Below, piece after piece: positions 52,478 through 61,789 of a stretch of 64,000 nucleotides of DNA (positions within the stretch are counted from its first letter, which is position 1; each line of letters starts with the position of its first letter). Where the stretch lies: positions 62,001-126,000 of the forward strand of contig JBCCHB010000001.1 in the NCBI GenBank assembly GCA_039028975.1, given 5' to 3'. The translations under genes and the position numbers were made by a program. This DNA is from JAHBNG01 sp039028975. Its GTDB lineage: Bacteria > Chloroflexota > Anaerolineae > Caldilineales > Caldilineaceae. The notes under the pieces are model-generated. The model was not told the DNA's origin and made no database searches. It saw nothing but the letters and a program-made list of their open reading frames with translations.

Positions 52478-53059
52478 TCAATTCCTCCTGAGTGTTTGTT
52501 AGTGATTCGTAAATCGTGCCTGGGTAATACGTCATGAATCACCCATAATTATTTTCGGGAAAGACCTTATTCTGGGAGAAACGACCGATTGTAAACTGTT
52601 ATTGTTAACTGCCAACTGTTAACAGTTGGCAAAAGAGTATTTTGAAGATTTTTGCTCAATATTATTCACTTTGCTTCAGTAAAAACGGAAAATTATACTC
52701 AACTCCGTTTGAAAACAGGTGTTTGATCTCTCTGATAGAGCTTCGGAAAAAAACCTATTTTCAAAACGACCGCAGTATAGTTATAGAAGAAACTTAGAGA
52801 CGTCGCTCAATGAGTTAGTTTTTGAACACCGCCTAAGGGGTTGGATTCCAGCAATCGTGCGTAGCTTTATGGATCATTCTTTTGTGATATTTACGGATGT
52901 GATATTTACGGATGATAAGCAGTTCTACATCCGACATAACGAGTGAAAATAGATTTGTTCAAGGAGGGGGAATAACATTGTAGCATAGTTTTGACTATTG
53001 GGTAATATGCAACATGCACAAGCGAAGGCCGTTTCTCTTGCAGATATAGTCTAATTAAT
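52478..53059. other. intergenic stretch with palindrome and one repeat copy
   Basis: TGCCAACTGTTAACAGTTGGCA at 52610-52631 is a perfect 22-bp palindrome (arms of 11). The 85-bp hairpin element lies at 52693-52780. Frames such as 52719-52946 read through the element and lack ribosome sites; no gene is supported. Confidence 0.5.
52693..52780 (-). repeat. 85-bp palindromic MITE-like element, copy 4 (inverted)
   Basis: Read on the minus strand it starts TATACTGCGGTCGTTTTGAA and ends GGAGTTGAGTATAA, with a loop AAGCTCTATCAGAGAGA nearly identical to copy 3 at 15732. Confidence 0.72.
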
Positions 53060-53372
53060 GGGTCCATATGGCCATCTCCTATTGAACGCAATAATAAGCG
53101 GGCAGGGCAAGTTTCCCCTGCAATGCTTGGACTTCGCTCAGTGCATAATTGGCCACCGAGCCACTCAACGTGTGCACATGAACATGGATGTCAATCAACC
53201 TCCCGCATGCGCGTTAGGTGGTGGATGTCGATCACTTCAGTCTTTAGAGAAATCGACATGTTCGGTGCAGCACCGACTTGCGTAATGCGCTCTCCATCGG
53301 CAGCACGATCATGTCGGAAGTCAGGGTGTCGCTGACGCCGTCAAAGAGTTTTCCTGCGTGAATTGCAAACAT
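53060..53372 (-). pseudogene. amidohydrolase 5' remnant
   Basis: The ATG at 53372 has GGAGG 9 bases upstream and opens MFAIHAGKLFDGVSDT, an imidazolonepropionase-like amidohydrolase N-terminus. The frame is lost soon after, but the HxH region reappears in another frame at about 53195-53085 (DIHVHVHTLSGS and then YALSEVQALQG). The rest of the gene is missing. It lies just downstream of an intact amidohydrolase gene at 53422. Confidence 0.6.
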
Positions 53373-53421
53373 ACTTTTTTGCCTCCAGTACGGTGAATTG
53401 ATTACCCAAATATGTCTGCGC

Positions 53422-54909
53422 TCAAGGTGCAGGGCCCAACCAAAACTCATCGTCTATCTCCAAATAGCGTGACACATCAAAGCGTTGAAATGCGCGTTGT
53501 GCCTCCTCGCTGACCATCTCCATAATGGCCGTCTCATCAATATGCTGAATTTGTCTCTCCCGCATAAGAATCTGACCATCCACAATCACCGTGTCCACAT
53601 CGTTGCCATTGATATAAAAGGCAAGCAGGCGAGGTACATGGGTAGTCGGTATCAGGTGCGGTTTGTTCATATCAATCAGAATGATGTCGGCCCGCTTGCT
53701 CACCTCCAGCGAACCGATTTTTTGTTCCAAGCCCAATGCTCGGGCAGCGTCAATCGTCACCATACGCAGGGCTTTTCCTGGGGGCAGGATGTGTTGATTG
53801 GTGTGGGCCATCCACTGGGTCCACATAGCGCGGCTAATCTCCTTGAAGAGATCATAGGAGCAGTAGGGCGCAGTGCCGTCGGTGGAGATGGTCACGTTGG
53901 CTCCCGCTTGGAGCAGTTCAACCACTGGGCAGGGGTTATAGAGAACGTTCTCGTGGGTAAAAGGGACAACCGCAATGCCCGCGCTCGCTTCGCCCAAAAT
54001 TGCCACTTCGCTCTCAGCTAGCCCATTGCAGTGTGCCAAAACCAGCGGCGTGGCTAGAAGACGATGTACTCGTTCAATCCCATATTTTTCTACTGCAAAG
54101 TCCAGCGAGCCATTGAAGGCATGAGAGTGAAGCAGCACCTGATGGCGGTCAGCGACTTCACGCACCTCTTCGGCCTTCTCAATCATTAGAGGAACGTAAC
54201 TGTCGTCGTAGATAAACGGGATGCGGGGATGGCTCGCCAGCCGCCCAAAGAGATAGGGATAGTGGAGTGCGGCCTGAACTCGACCGCCAGCAGCATTGTG
54301 CCAGCGCTTGATAAAGGACACAGTATTGCGCATAGCATCATCGAATGTAAATATGCGTTCCTGGGGCGTTTCACCATCCCAAATTGTACTTGTCCACGGT
54401 TCGGGCAGATGGCTGATATAGGGATCCGGCGGGCCGACGCCGAGAACGCCCCGGATGCCCACCTCCGCCACCGCTTGGGCCTGCCGTTCGGCAAAAACCG
54501 GGCTGTCCATGCGAGCAGGCGTTGCCCCAATCACCGAAAAGCCACAGGTGACGCCAAAGCGTAGTCGCTCCAGCGCAGAGAGTAGCCCTTCGGCATACCA
54601 CCATTTTTCTGTGGTGGCGTGGAAGTAGAGCGGATTGGTTGGCCAGCCCAACTCAGGGTGACGAATTCCCTTGACCATCCCGTGGCCTGCGTGCCCGTAG
54701 GTGTCAATCAGACCGGGCATCACCACTTTGTGTCTGGCATCCAAGGTGGTCTGTGCTTGATAATGCGTCTGTACATGGGCCGTCGAATCGACGCAGACGA
54801 TGGCCCCATTCAGCACTGCCACGGCCCCATCTTCGATGCAGCGGTTTTGCGGGTCCATGGTGACAATGTAGCCGTGCTCGATGATCAGGTCTACGGGAAT
54901 AGGTGCCAT
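53422..54909 (-). CDS. amidohydrolase (TRZ/ATZ-like) family protein with altered HxH motif
   Basis: 495 residues. The first metal motif, normally HxH, reads Y71-G-H73 (DTYGHAGH). Other landmarks are present: HSHAFNGS, LAHCNGL and STDGTAP (metal Asp). Relatives deaminate or dechlorinate heterocycles such as guanine, S-adenosylhomocysteine or triazines. Loss of the first His may weaken or change metal binding, or H76 may substitute. No signal peptide. Substrate unknown. Confidence 0.8.
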   Translation of the reverse strand: MAPIPVDLIIEHGYIVTMDPQNRCIEDGAVAVLNGAIVCVDSTAHVQTHYQAQTTLDARHKVVMPGLIDTYGHAGHGMVKGIRHPELGWPTNPLYFHATTEKWWYAEGLLSALERLRFGVTCGFSVIGATPARMDSPVFAERQAQAVAEVGIRGVLGVGPPDPYISHLPEPWTSTIWDGETPQERIFTFDDAMRNTVSFIKRWHNAAGGRVQAALHYPYLFGRLASHPRIPFIYDDSYVPLMIEKAEEVREVADRHQVLLHSHAFNGSLDFAVEKYGIERVHRLLATPLVLAHCNGLAESEVAILGEASAGIAVVPFTHENVLYNPCPVVELLQAGANVTISTDGTAPYCSYDLFKEISRAMWTQWMAHTNQHILPPGKALRMVTIDAARALGLEQKIGSLEVSKRADIILIDMNKPHLIPTTHVPRLLAFYINGNDVDTVIVDGQILMRERQIQHIDETAIMEMVSEEAQRAFQRFDVSRYLEIDDEFWLGPAP

Positions 54910-54923
54910 GGTATATGCGGGCG

Positions 54924-55934
54924 TTAGCTCAAATCGATCCTGGGCGCTTCGCCTGACAAAATCCGCACCATCTCCGCTAGTGCCACGCTCAATTCAGCCG
55001 GTCTCGTAGTTCCTGTACCACCGCCAATATGGGGTGTCAGGATCACGTTGTCCAGCGTGCAGAGCGGGCTGTCGTCTGGAAGCGGTTCATAGACGAAGGC
55101 ATCGAGACCGGCACCTGCAATTTGGCCAGCTTGTAGCGCCTCGATCAGAGCCTCTTCATCGAGAATGCCGCCACGAGCGATGTTGACGAGGTATGCACTC
55201 TCTTTCATGAGGGCTAGCGCCTCGACATCGATTAGCTTCTCCGATTCGGGTGTATGGGGCAGGGCAACGCAGATGTAATCACTCTCTTTCAGCAGCGTCT
55301 CTAAATCTCGATAACTGGCTTCAAAGCGTGCCTCCAATTCGGCAGACAGGGGCGTACGTTTGTGGTAGATGTTTGTCATGCCCATGACGCTGGTACGACG
55401 AGCCAGTTCGCAGCCAATTTCACCCATGCCGATGATGCCCAGGGTTTTGTCAAAGATCTCATGAACTGACTCGTTGTGCATCCAGCGAAAGGCGATTTTG
55501 CGCTCCGCAGTTAGAATCGGCTTGATGCCGCGATAGCGATAAGCCCCATCAGCAACGCCCGCGTGAGATGCCAACAGATCTTTGCTCAACGCCAGAATCA
55601 ACGTGAGGGCCAGTTCAGCCACGCAATTTGGACCTTTGCGGGGGATAGACGCCAGCGTCAGGTTGCGCGAGCGCACCGCGTCTACGTCGATATTGTAATA
55701 ACTGCGTCCATTTTTGAGCACCACCTTCAACCCGCTCAATTTAGCGAGCAGCGGCTCATCCACCGTGGCAAACTGAGTCACCATCCCTACGAAGTCACCA
55801 TCCGCCAACGCAAGTGCATCGCCCGACTCATCAACACAGACCAACGTCAATTGTGGAAACTGCTGTGCCACTTCATTGACATAGTCAGCGTACATATCAT
55901 CTGTAATCAGAATCCGCCCTAAGTTCTCGCCCAT
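54924..55934 (-). CDS. D-isomer-specific 2-hydroxyacid dehydrogenase
   Basis: 336 residues. Rossmann motif GIIGMGEIG (166-174), catalytic R254 (NIARGG), E283 (VYEPL) and H302 (TPHIGG). GAGGAG sits 3 bases before the ATG at 55934. It interconverts a 2-oxo acid and a D-2-hydroxy acid with NAD(P). Encoded between the amidohydrolase and an aminotransferase, fitting amino-acid carbon-skeleton use. Confidence 0.88.
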   Translation of the reverse strand: MGENLGRILITDDMYADYVNEVAQQFPQLTLVCVDESGDALALADGDFVGMVTQFATVDEPLLAKLSGLKVVLKNGRSYYNIDVDAVRSRNLTLASIPRKGPNCVAELALTLILALSKDLLASHAGVADGAYRYRGIKPILTAERKIAFRWMHNESVHEIFDKTLGIIGMGEIGCELARRTSVMGMTNIYHKRTPLSAELEARFEASYRDLETLLKESDYICVALPHTPESEKLIDVEALALMKESAYLVNIARGGILDEEALIEALQAGQIAGAGLDAFVYEPLPDDSPLCTLDNVILTPHIGGGTGTTRPAELSVALAEMVRILSGEAPRIDLS

Positions 55935-56037
55935 CTTCTCCTCTTTCAAATTGCAATTAGCTTGTCAGCTATCAGCCACTAATCCCCATCTTCACAGAGA
56001 TCAACCAGCCAACCGACCACTGACCACCGTCTACCGA

Positions 56038-57198
56038 TTACCCCCGCTCTTCCATCACTTTGGTCATCGCCCGCTTCAAGCGCTCCATCCCCTCTTCCAA
56101 AACCTCTTCGGGCTGCAAGAAGGTAATGCGTAAGCAGTGCTCCCACTTTTCGCCGAAGGATGCGCCAGGGCTGGCCAAAATGTGTTCTTCGTGCAAAATG
56201 CGCTCCACGAGATCGATGCTGTTCATGCCCGTCATGCTGACGTCGGCAAATAGGAACTGGCCGCCCTGGGGCATGCCATAGGGGATATCCAAACTGTCCA
56301 GTGCATCCAGGACGATCCGACGGCGTCTAGAATACGCTTCTCGCATTTCATCCACTGGCTCTTGTGGACCCGTGAGCGCAGCCACGCCAGCATGTTGGGC
56401 AACAATCGAGTTTGGCCCTGTCGTGGCTGCTTTGAGCTGCTTGACTTGCGCCATCAGATCGGCTGGCCCCGTGATCCAGCCCACACGCCAGCCCGTCATG
56501 GCATAGGTCTTGGAGAGAGCATTCAGGGTCAGCGTACGCTCAAACCCACCTGGAATAGCTGCTGACGAGAGATGAACAAAGTCATCAAAGATAAAGCGAT
56601 CGTAGATATCATCCGCTAGAATCAGCAGATCACGTTCTTGAGCAAGCTGAACCAGCGCACGTTGATCGTCAGGAGCAATCACGCTGCCACAAGGGTTGTT
56701 GGGCGAAACGAGCAGCATGGCCCGTGTATTCGCGGTAATGGCGGCCTCCATGACTTCTGGATCGACGCGAAAGTCGGTCTCTGGCGTTGTCGGGACAAAT
56801 ATGCTTTCACCACCAGCAAAAGTCACTGAATTATCGTATGTGTTGTAGCTGGGATCGGGTGTCAGCAGCGCTTCGCCTGGTCCAATCGTGGCCAGCACCA
56901 TTAGGAAAAGAGATTCTTGACCGCCATTGGTCACAACTACTTCAGTTTCGGGATCGACCTCAAAGTTGTTATATTTCTTGACTCGATCGGCAATAGCCTG
57001 GCGCAAGGGCAAAATGCCTTCAGGTGGTGAATAATCGCTTGTATATTTCTGCATGGCCTCGTCGGCTGCAGCGATGATATGCGCTGGCGTGTCAAAATCT
57101 GGGTCACCACGACCTAGCAAGATCGCATCATCGTATTGTCGTGCTTGGGCCATCAGTGAATAGATCAGCGCCATGCCGCGCTTTGGTTTTTCTGCCAT
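56038..57198 (-). CDS. class I/II PLP aminotransferase
   Basis: 386 residues with a complete active site: SPNNPCG (165-171), D197 (ADDIYD), K230 (NALSKTYAM), R238 (GWRVGW) and a C-terminal Arg region (HCLRITF). AspC/DAPAT-like fold type I. Converts an amino acid to its 2-oxo acid. Cytosolic. Confidence 0.9.
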   Translation of the reverse strand: MAEKPKRGMALIYSLMAQARQYDDAILLGRGDPDFDTPAHIIAAADEAMQKYTSDYSPPEGILPLRQAIADRVKKYNNFEVDPETEVVVTNGGQESLFLMVLATIGPGEALLTPDPSYNTYDNSVTFAGGESIFVPTTPETDFRVDPEVMEAAITANTRAMLLVSPNNPCGSVIAPDDQRALVQLAQERDLLILADDIYDRFIFDDFVHLSSAAIPGGFERTLTLNALSKTYAMTGWRVGWITGPADLMAQVKQLKAATTGPNSIVAQHAGVAALTGPQEPVDEMREAYSRRRRIVLDALDSLDIPYGMPQGGQFLFADVSMTGMNSIDLVERILHEEHILASPGASFGEKWEHCLRITFLQPEEVLEEGMERLKRAMTKVMEERG

Positions 57199-57497
57199 TC
57201 TTGGCTCCTGTTCTTAGAGATCTTGTTTGAAAGAGATCTAGATATTCTGTCCTTGAATCAGAGTCGCCGATTAAAACTCGGCGTCTGTTACAGGAAACAG
57301 GCTAAAGACCTGTTATGTCACAGGGGTGTGTTCGTCTGCTCTGTAGCCTCGTCGTTTACGGTGGGGTGGGCATCACGAACCGAGCAGTTTCATTCGGCCC
57401 TACAACCTGCTTGACGACATTTACATTGACGATTCACAATGGAAATCATCAATTATTTAACCAGCACTATCGCTTTAACATAGTGCGGGCGAGCCTT
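57199..57497. other. intergenic stretch, nothing recognised
   Basis: About 300 bases between the two aminotransferase-fold genes. Apart from an AGATCT…AGATCT pair near 57217-57238 I see no gene, strong hairpin or promoter. Confidence 0.4.
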
Positions 57498-58586
57498 TTA
57501 ACCCACGAACGAAATCACCTGCTCAGGCATCATGGTCAACCGCAGCACACCGGCGGCACCAAAATCTGCACCATCGGCATAGCTGGCGCCGCTTGCAGTT
57601 AGGCCATTGGCCACTGAGTCCGCTGAATCTCGCAAGGCAAGCAACGTGGCCGTTTCGCCATGCAGAACCTCTGCCCCTGCTGCCTCTACTTTTGCTACCG
57701 TTTCTTGGCGCAATTGCGCCAACTGTTCGACCTGCTCGCCATGAACAGCATCATATTGCTCCGCCGCTTTCAAGGCGGCGTACTGGGTCGCCGTACTCGT
57801 ACAGATGGCCATGATCTGTTTCTGGGATTGCATGGAGGGGAACCAGTTTGCGTTGGCACCGATATAGCCAATGGCCCAACTCTCTAAGCCGATGCCGGGC
57901 CACGCCTCGCCAATCACGGCTACTCGTTCTGCCATGCCGGGTTGTGCAGCTAGTGAAGCATAATCAGTTGCCCACGGAGCCAAACCCTGGTCCCAAATTG
58001 CACCTGCATCAAACTCGATGAGTAGTTTAGCGATCGTCGCAACAGTCTCCTGATCGAAGGTGGCGCCAGTTAAGCGGCTAGGCGATTCAAGATAGATGAG
58101 TTTGCAGCCAGATTCTAGCGCCGCACGCACGCTAGCCAACGTGGGCAACTGCGTCGATGGCTCAACAGCTAACAGCTCCATCCCCAAAGGACGAGTGCCA
58201 ATTGCTTGCCGAACGCCAGGGTGAACGACCGCAGGCAGACCGATGCGTCCATACTCTTCGCCTATCTTCTGGATGGTGAGGAAGCGGCTCTCTTGGACGC
58301 CGGTGGTGACCAGCATGTTGCTCTCGTTGTATCCTGGCAGATTCAGATGCAATGCCAGGGCCGCGCGCAACGGTTCAATTCCTGGAACACCAACATAGTG
58401 GGTCTGCCCCTCTTCTAGCGCCTGCACGCTGGCCATCAGAATCGTTGAGTCAGGCACAATCGTTGGCTGATCGACGCTCCAATCTTGGTCAGATCGCCGC
58501 AACGGCACCAGCGTTGGTGCCTGAAGCAATTCATTGATGGCGTGGCGTTGAATCGCCTTGGCTTTGGTTTGTGAAATTTCTGCCAT
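57498..58586 (-). CDS. class I/II aminotransferase-fold protein lacking the PLP lysine
   Basis: 362 residues aligned to fold type I aminotransferases (HYVGVPGIEPLRAALALHL; TTGVQES; IYLESPSRLTG; AIWDQG). Where the PLP lysine belongs, the neighbour reads NALSKTYAMTGWRVGW and this protein reads IGEAWPGIGLESWAIGY: the Lys position is about P230 and the phosphate Arg is A238. A C-terminal Arg (VLRLTMM) remains. It is probably a non-transaminating homologue, perhaps a structural or sensory partner of the intact gene downstream. Confidence 0.72.
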   Translation of the reverse strand: MAEISQTKAKAIQRHAINELLQAPTLVPLRRSDQDWSVDQPTIVPDSTILMASVQALEEGQTHYVGVPGIEPLRAALALHLNLPGYNESNMLVTTGVQESRFLTIQKIGEEYGRIGLPAVVHPGVRQAIGTRPLGMELLAVEPSTQLPTLASVRAALESGCKLIYLESPSRLTGATFDQETVATIAKLLIEFDAGAIWDQGLAPWATDYASLAAQPGMAERVAVIGEAWPGIGLESWAIGYIGANANWFPSMQSQKQIMAICTSTATQYAALKAAEQYDAVHGEQVEQLAQLRQETVAKVEAAGAEVLHGETATLLALRDSADSVANGLTASGASYADGADFGAAGVLRLTMMPEQVISFVG

Positions 58587-58644
58587 TCATTTCTCCTCTT
58601 ACTTTGGTGCGTGATTCGTGGCGAGTGATTCGTTTATACGGCGA

Positions 58645-59340
58645 CTATACGGCGACCTTGGCTGATTGAGGCATCGATTCAAATAAGGCGCATAACTCAT
58701 CGACCGTGCGTCCTTTGATTACGTTGCCGTCGGTAATCCGCTGCACCGCATCTGCATGGGCAACTCTCGTGGATGAGGCGCAGGCATCGGTCACTAGCGT
58801 CACGTAGTAGCCACGGTCGGCTGCATCGCGTGCTGTCAACTCCACACAGCCCTCGGTAACAATACCCGTTACCCACAGATGGTCAATTTGCATGTTGCGC
58901 AATATCTGGTCGATGGCCGTTGAGTTAAAGGCACTGACGCTGGTCTTATCGATGATGATCTCGTCCTCAAGCGGTGCAATTTTGTCCAGGATCTCATAGT
59001 CACGTGGGATAAGCGGTGTTTCGTCTAGTCGATTGAGCAGTTCACGTTTGCCGTCGCGGGTCGAGCGTTTGTGGAAAGCAATGCGCACGTGGATAACCTC
59101 GACGCTATTTGTCCGGCACGCTTCCAGCAACTGCTCCACGTTGGGCAAGATCTCCTCAATAAATTCAAATCGCTCCGCCAGGTGATCGGGTTTGCCTTGA
59201 TCCCTCGCCAGCCTGCCCATCCAGCCGTCCGGATGAGCATCCAGATACTGGAGATCAATGATGATCAGCGCAGTACGTTCTGCATCAAAGGGCGGTTCTT
59301 GAGGTTCATAGACTAAATCCCAATAGGGGTCGTGGGCCAT
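58645..59340 (-). CDS. isochorismatase-fold cysteine hydrolase
   Basis: 231 residues with the family triad D29 (IIIDLQ), K132 (DKTSVSAF) and C165 (VTEGCVELTA). Related enzymes hydrolyse nicotinamide, N-carbamoyl amino acids, biuret or ureidoacrylate. It fits the island's amide-degradation theme. No partner defines the substrate. Confidence 0.87.
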   Translation of the reverse strand: MAHDPYWDLVYEPQEPPFDAERTALIIIDLQYLDAHPDGWMGRLARDQGKPDHLAERFEFIEEILPNVEQLLEACRTNSVEVIHVRIAFHKRSTRDGKRELLNRLDETPLIPRDYEILDKIAPLEDEIIIDKTSVSAFNSTAIDQILRNMQIDHLWVTGIVTEGCVELTARDAADRGYYVTLVTDACASSTRVAHADAVQRITDGNVIKGRTVDELCALFESMPQSAKVAV

Positions 59341-59354
59341 TTTGCTTGTCTTCC

Positions 59355-59939
59355 TTATTCAGACGAAAGGACGATCTTCTCGTTTCTTATCTGCCGAAAC
59401 GCCTGTGGCCAGAGAACTTTTTCGTTGTATGCTTTGATTTTAGCAGCAATCTGTTGCGCTGACTCGATAGAGGTATCGACTTCAAGATCATAAATCCGAT
59501 GCGAATGGACTTGGTCAAATTGAGCCTTTGCCATTCCTGCATATCTATCGTCTCTTGCGCGTTCTCGTCGCTCCAGCTCTTCCAACGGGCAAAAAAGGCC
59601 CACGAAAGTTACTCTGAAATGGGCGAAGATGAATACGCATTCTGCCACATTGTCTTTACTTGACAATACTGTGTCGACAATTACGTTATTTCCCGCCGCA
59701 GCAAGCGCCGCAACAGCATGATGCATGCCAGAAATCGCTTTGTATAGAGCACGATAATTATCTGGATTTCTCACATTTCTGTATCGTTGCGGCAGCATCC
59801 CGATGATGTGGTCAGCACTGACGTGTAGGTAAGGCTCATCAAGAATTTCTTGTAGGGCGTGGGCAAGGCTCGTTTTCCCAGCGCAAGGTGCTCCGTTCAG
59901 AAAGATGATTCGTCCCGCACTATTGTCTTGTTGTGACAT
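59355..59939 (-). CDS. chloramphenicol phosphotransferase-like P-loop kinase
   Basis: 194 residues from the ATG at 59939 (GGAGG 8 bases upstream). Walker A GAPCAGKTS near residue 15, VDTVL Walker-B-like, and RERARDDR lid region, as in the CPT/zeta-toxin-like small-molecule kinases. May modify an antibiotic or a metabolite. Not obviously part of the peptide island. Confidence 0.72.
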   Translation of the reverse strand: MSQQDNSAGRIIFLNGAPCAGKTSLAHALQEILDEPYLHVSADHIIGMLPQRYRNVRNPDNYRALYKAISGMHHAVAALAAAGNNVIVDTVLSSKDNVAECVFIFAHFRVTFVGLFCPLEELERRERARDDRYAGMAKAQFDQVHSHRIYDLEVDTSIESAQQIAAKIKAYNEKVLWPQAFRQIRNEKIVLSSE

Positions 59940-59991
59940 GAGGTTGGCCTCCACAAGATGCTTGAACAGTTATTGATCTGCTCTATACTTG

Positions 59992-60555
59992 CTAGGCCTT
60001 TACCTGCAACGACCACGAACTGTTCGTATGTTCTGATCGCCATTTCTCCCAGTCAAGTCTGACGAAGGTCCACACATCGGGAGCGAGTTCCTGAAATCGG
60101 CCTGAAACCGGCAACTCGTCCCGTGTCCTATCGGCAACGAATCCTAGCTTCTTAAGGATCTGCCCAGAAGCAGCATTGCTGTCTCTTAAATAGTGAGACT
60201 GTAGGCAAGCAAGACTATAACAATCAAAAGCGAAGTCTCTCATCGCCATGACTGCTGACGTCGCAATGCCTCTTCCCCAGAAATCGACACCGAGCCAATA
60301 AGCTAACTCAGCATGTCGGGTCTCCCAATCCACTTTCTTCAGGATACAACACCCAGCTACATTCTGGTCAACCGTAATCGTGAATGTGATCTCATCAGGA
60401 GTTTGTTTTCCATTTTCTATAACCCAACTACGGACAACTGACTCGTCGCAGTCAGGCGGAACGCCGCTAGTCTTGCTGATAAGCGGATTGCTTGCAATCC
60501 GTGCCAGGTCTTGTACATGTAAGTCTGTCAGAAATTCAAGTGCGATGGCCGTCAC
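59992..60555 (-). CDS. GNAT N-acetyltransferase (RimJ/RimL-type)
   Basis: 187 residues. AELAYWLGVDFWGRGIATSA carries the acetyl-CoA motif (RGIAT), followed by HYLRDSNAASGQILKKLGF. RimJ/RimL-type enzymes acetylate N-termini or small amines, including antibiotics. Small stand-alone gene. Confidence 0.85.
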   Translation of the reverse strand: MTAIALEFLTDLHVQDLARIASNPLISKTSGVPPDCDESVVRSWVIENGKQTPDEITFTITVDQNVAGCCILKKVDWETRHAELAYWLGVDFWGRGIATSAVMAMRDFAFDCYSLACLQSHYLRDSNAASGQILKKLGFVADRTRDELPVSGRFQELAPDVWTFVRLDWEKWRSEHTNSSWSLQVKA

Positions 60556-60670
60556 TTTGAAGCTCTCTTATGCCTGACATATTATCACTGGCCTCCTGAT
60601 TATTTATATGCGGAATCACTCTATGGTCTAGTGAGGACAATTGGATAAAGTATGACCTTTCTGATGAGAC

Positions 60671-61789
60671 CTACACATTCTCCCGCTCCCAAATAATCGA
60701 ATCTGTATCGGCGATGTGGGCAATATATCCACCCGGATTGATGGGCATGCGCAGGCGCCGGCTGATAACCATACCGTTGACAGGGGACGTGCATTCCTCA
60801 CGCACTTCGCTCGTCAGTGGATCGACCACACGTCCCAGGACTTGCCCTTTTGTCACTGTCGCACCCAGTTGGATGCCATCCTCCTGAATGTAAAAACCAC
60901 CGCTCAAGGAACGATAAACGGTATAGTTTTCGACCATGATTTGGCGCTCCGGCAGGACTGGCTCCCCGTTGATCATGTTGAAATGCTTGAGGATATTGAG
61001 TACGCAATCCTTGCCCTGGTCGATGGTGAAGTCGATCATGCCGCCGCCACCACACTCTGCTACTAAACAAGGAATGCCATTTAGCGAACATTGACCCGTC
61101 AACATATTCGGATTGATGGGCCGTTCCCGCCACCAGATGACGGGTGCGCCAAAGGCAATGGACATCTCCCGAATCTGTTCGACCATACCTGCCAGATAAT
61201 CCGAGGTGATTTCAGTCGAGAGATCGCTGGCGTCGGTCCCGATGCCGTCGGCCACCTCACCCGAGACGGCTTTGGCGGGATCCGTGGGGAAAGCTTGGGG
61301 GAAGGCGACGGGGAGCTCGTCACAGGCACCGGTACCGTCATGAAGATCAACCACAAACTGGCACTGGCTGACGATCTCGTTCCAGAGCGCATAGGCCATC
61401 TGCTCGGTGAGCCAAGCGTTCACATTACTACCTGGCCAGACCCGATTCATATCCAGCACATCGACCGGATTGACGCGCAGCCCTGCGCTCTCGATGGTGC
61501 CGCCAAATTCGATGGTCATAGGGCTGGCCAGCGGAATACAGAGGACCGCACCATTGAGCGTTTGGGGATCGATCTCTTGGGTCGCTCGGCGGATGATCTC
61601 AGCCCCCATCGGTTCCCAGCCATGCATGGTCGATTCGAGACAAACTGTGGGTCCATCACCAATGCCATTAATGACTTGGTACGGGATGCGCACTTCGGTG
61701 CCACCAGCTAAATAGCCTATATGCAGGTAGCCAAAGGCTCGTTCGCCAGGTTGAACGACGCTGTTGCCGACTTTGATTGTATCAGGCAT
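60671..61789 (-). CDS. succinylglutamate desuccinylase/aspartoacylase family deacylase
   Basis: 372 residues from the ATG at 61789 (AAAGGA 5 bases upstream; the frame extends to 61864). Intact motifs: STMHGWEPMG, VLDMNRVWPG, VVDLHDGTGA. The C-terminal part has a lipoyl-like beta-barrel end (VTKGQVLGRVVDPLTSE) shared with the other paralogues. Fourth member of the family in 15 kb. Confidence 0.85.
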   Translation of the reverse strand: MPDTIKVGNSVVQPGERAFGYLHIGYLAGGTEVRIPYQVINGIGDGPTVCLESTMHGWEPMGAEIIRRATQEIDPQTLNGAVLCIPLASPMTIEFGGTIESAGLRVNPVDVLDMNRVWPGSNVNAWLTEQMAYALWNEIVSQCQFVVDLHDGTGACDELPVAFPQAFPTDPAKAVSGEVADGIGTDASDLSTEITSDYLAGMVEQIREMSIAFGAPVIWWRERPINPNMLTGQCSLNGIPCLVAECGGGGMIDFTIDQGKDCVLNILKHFNMINGEPVLPERQIMVENYTVYRSLSGGFYIQEDGIQLGATVTKGQVLGRVVDPLTSEVREECTSPVNGMVISRRLRMPINPGGYIAHIADTDSIIWERENV

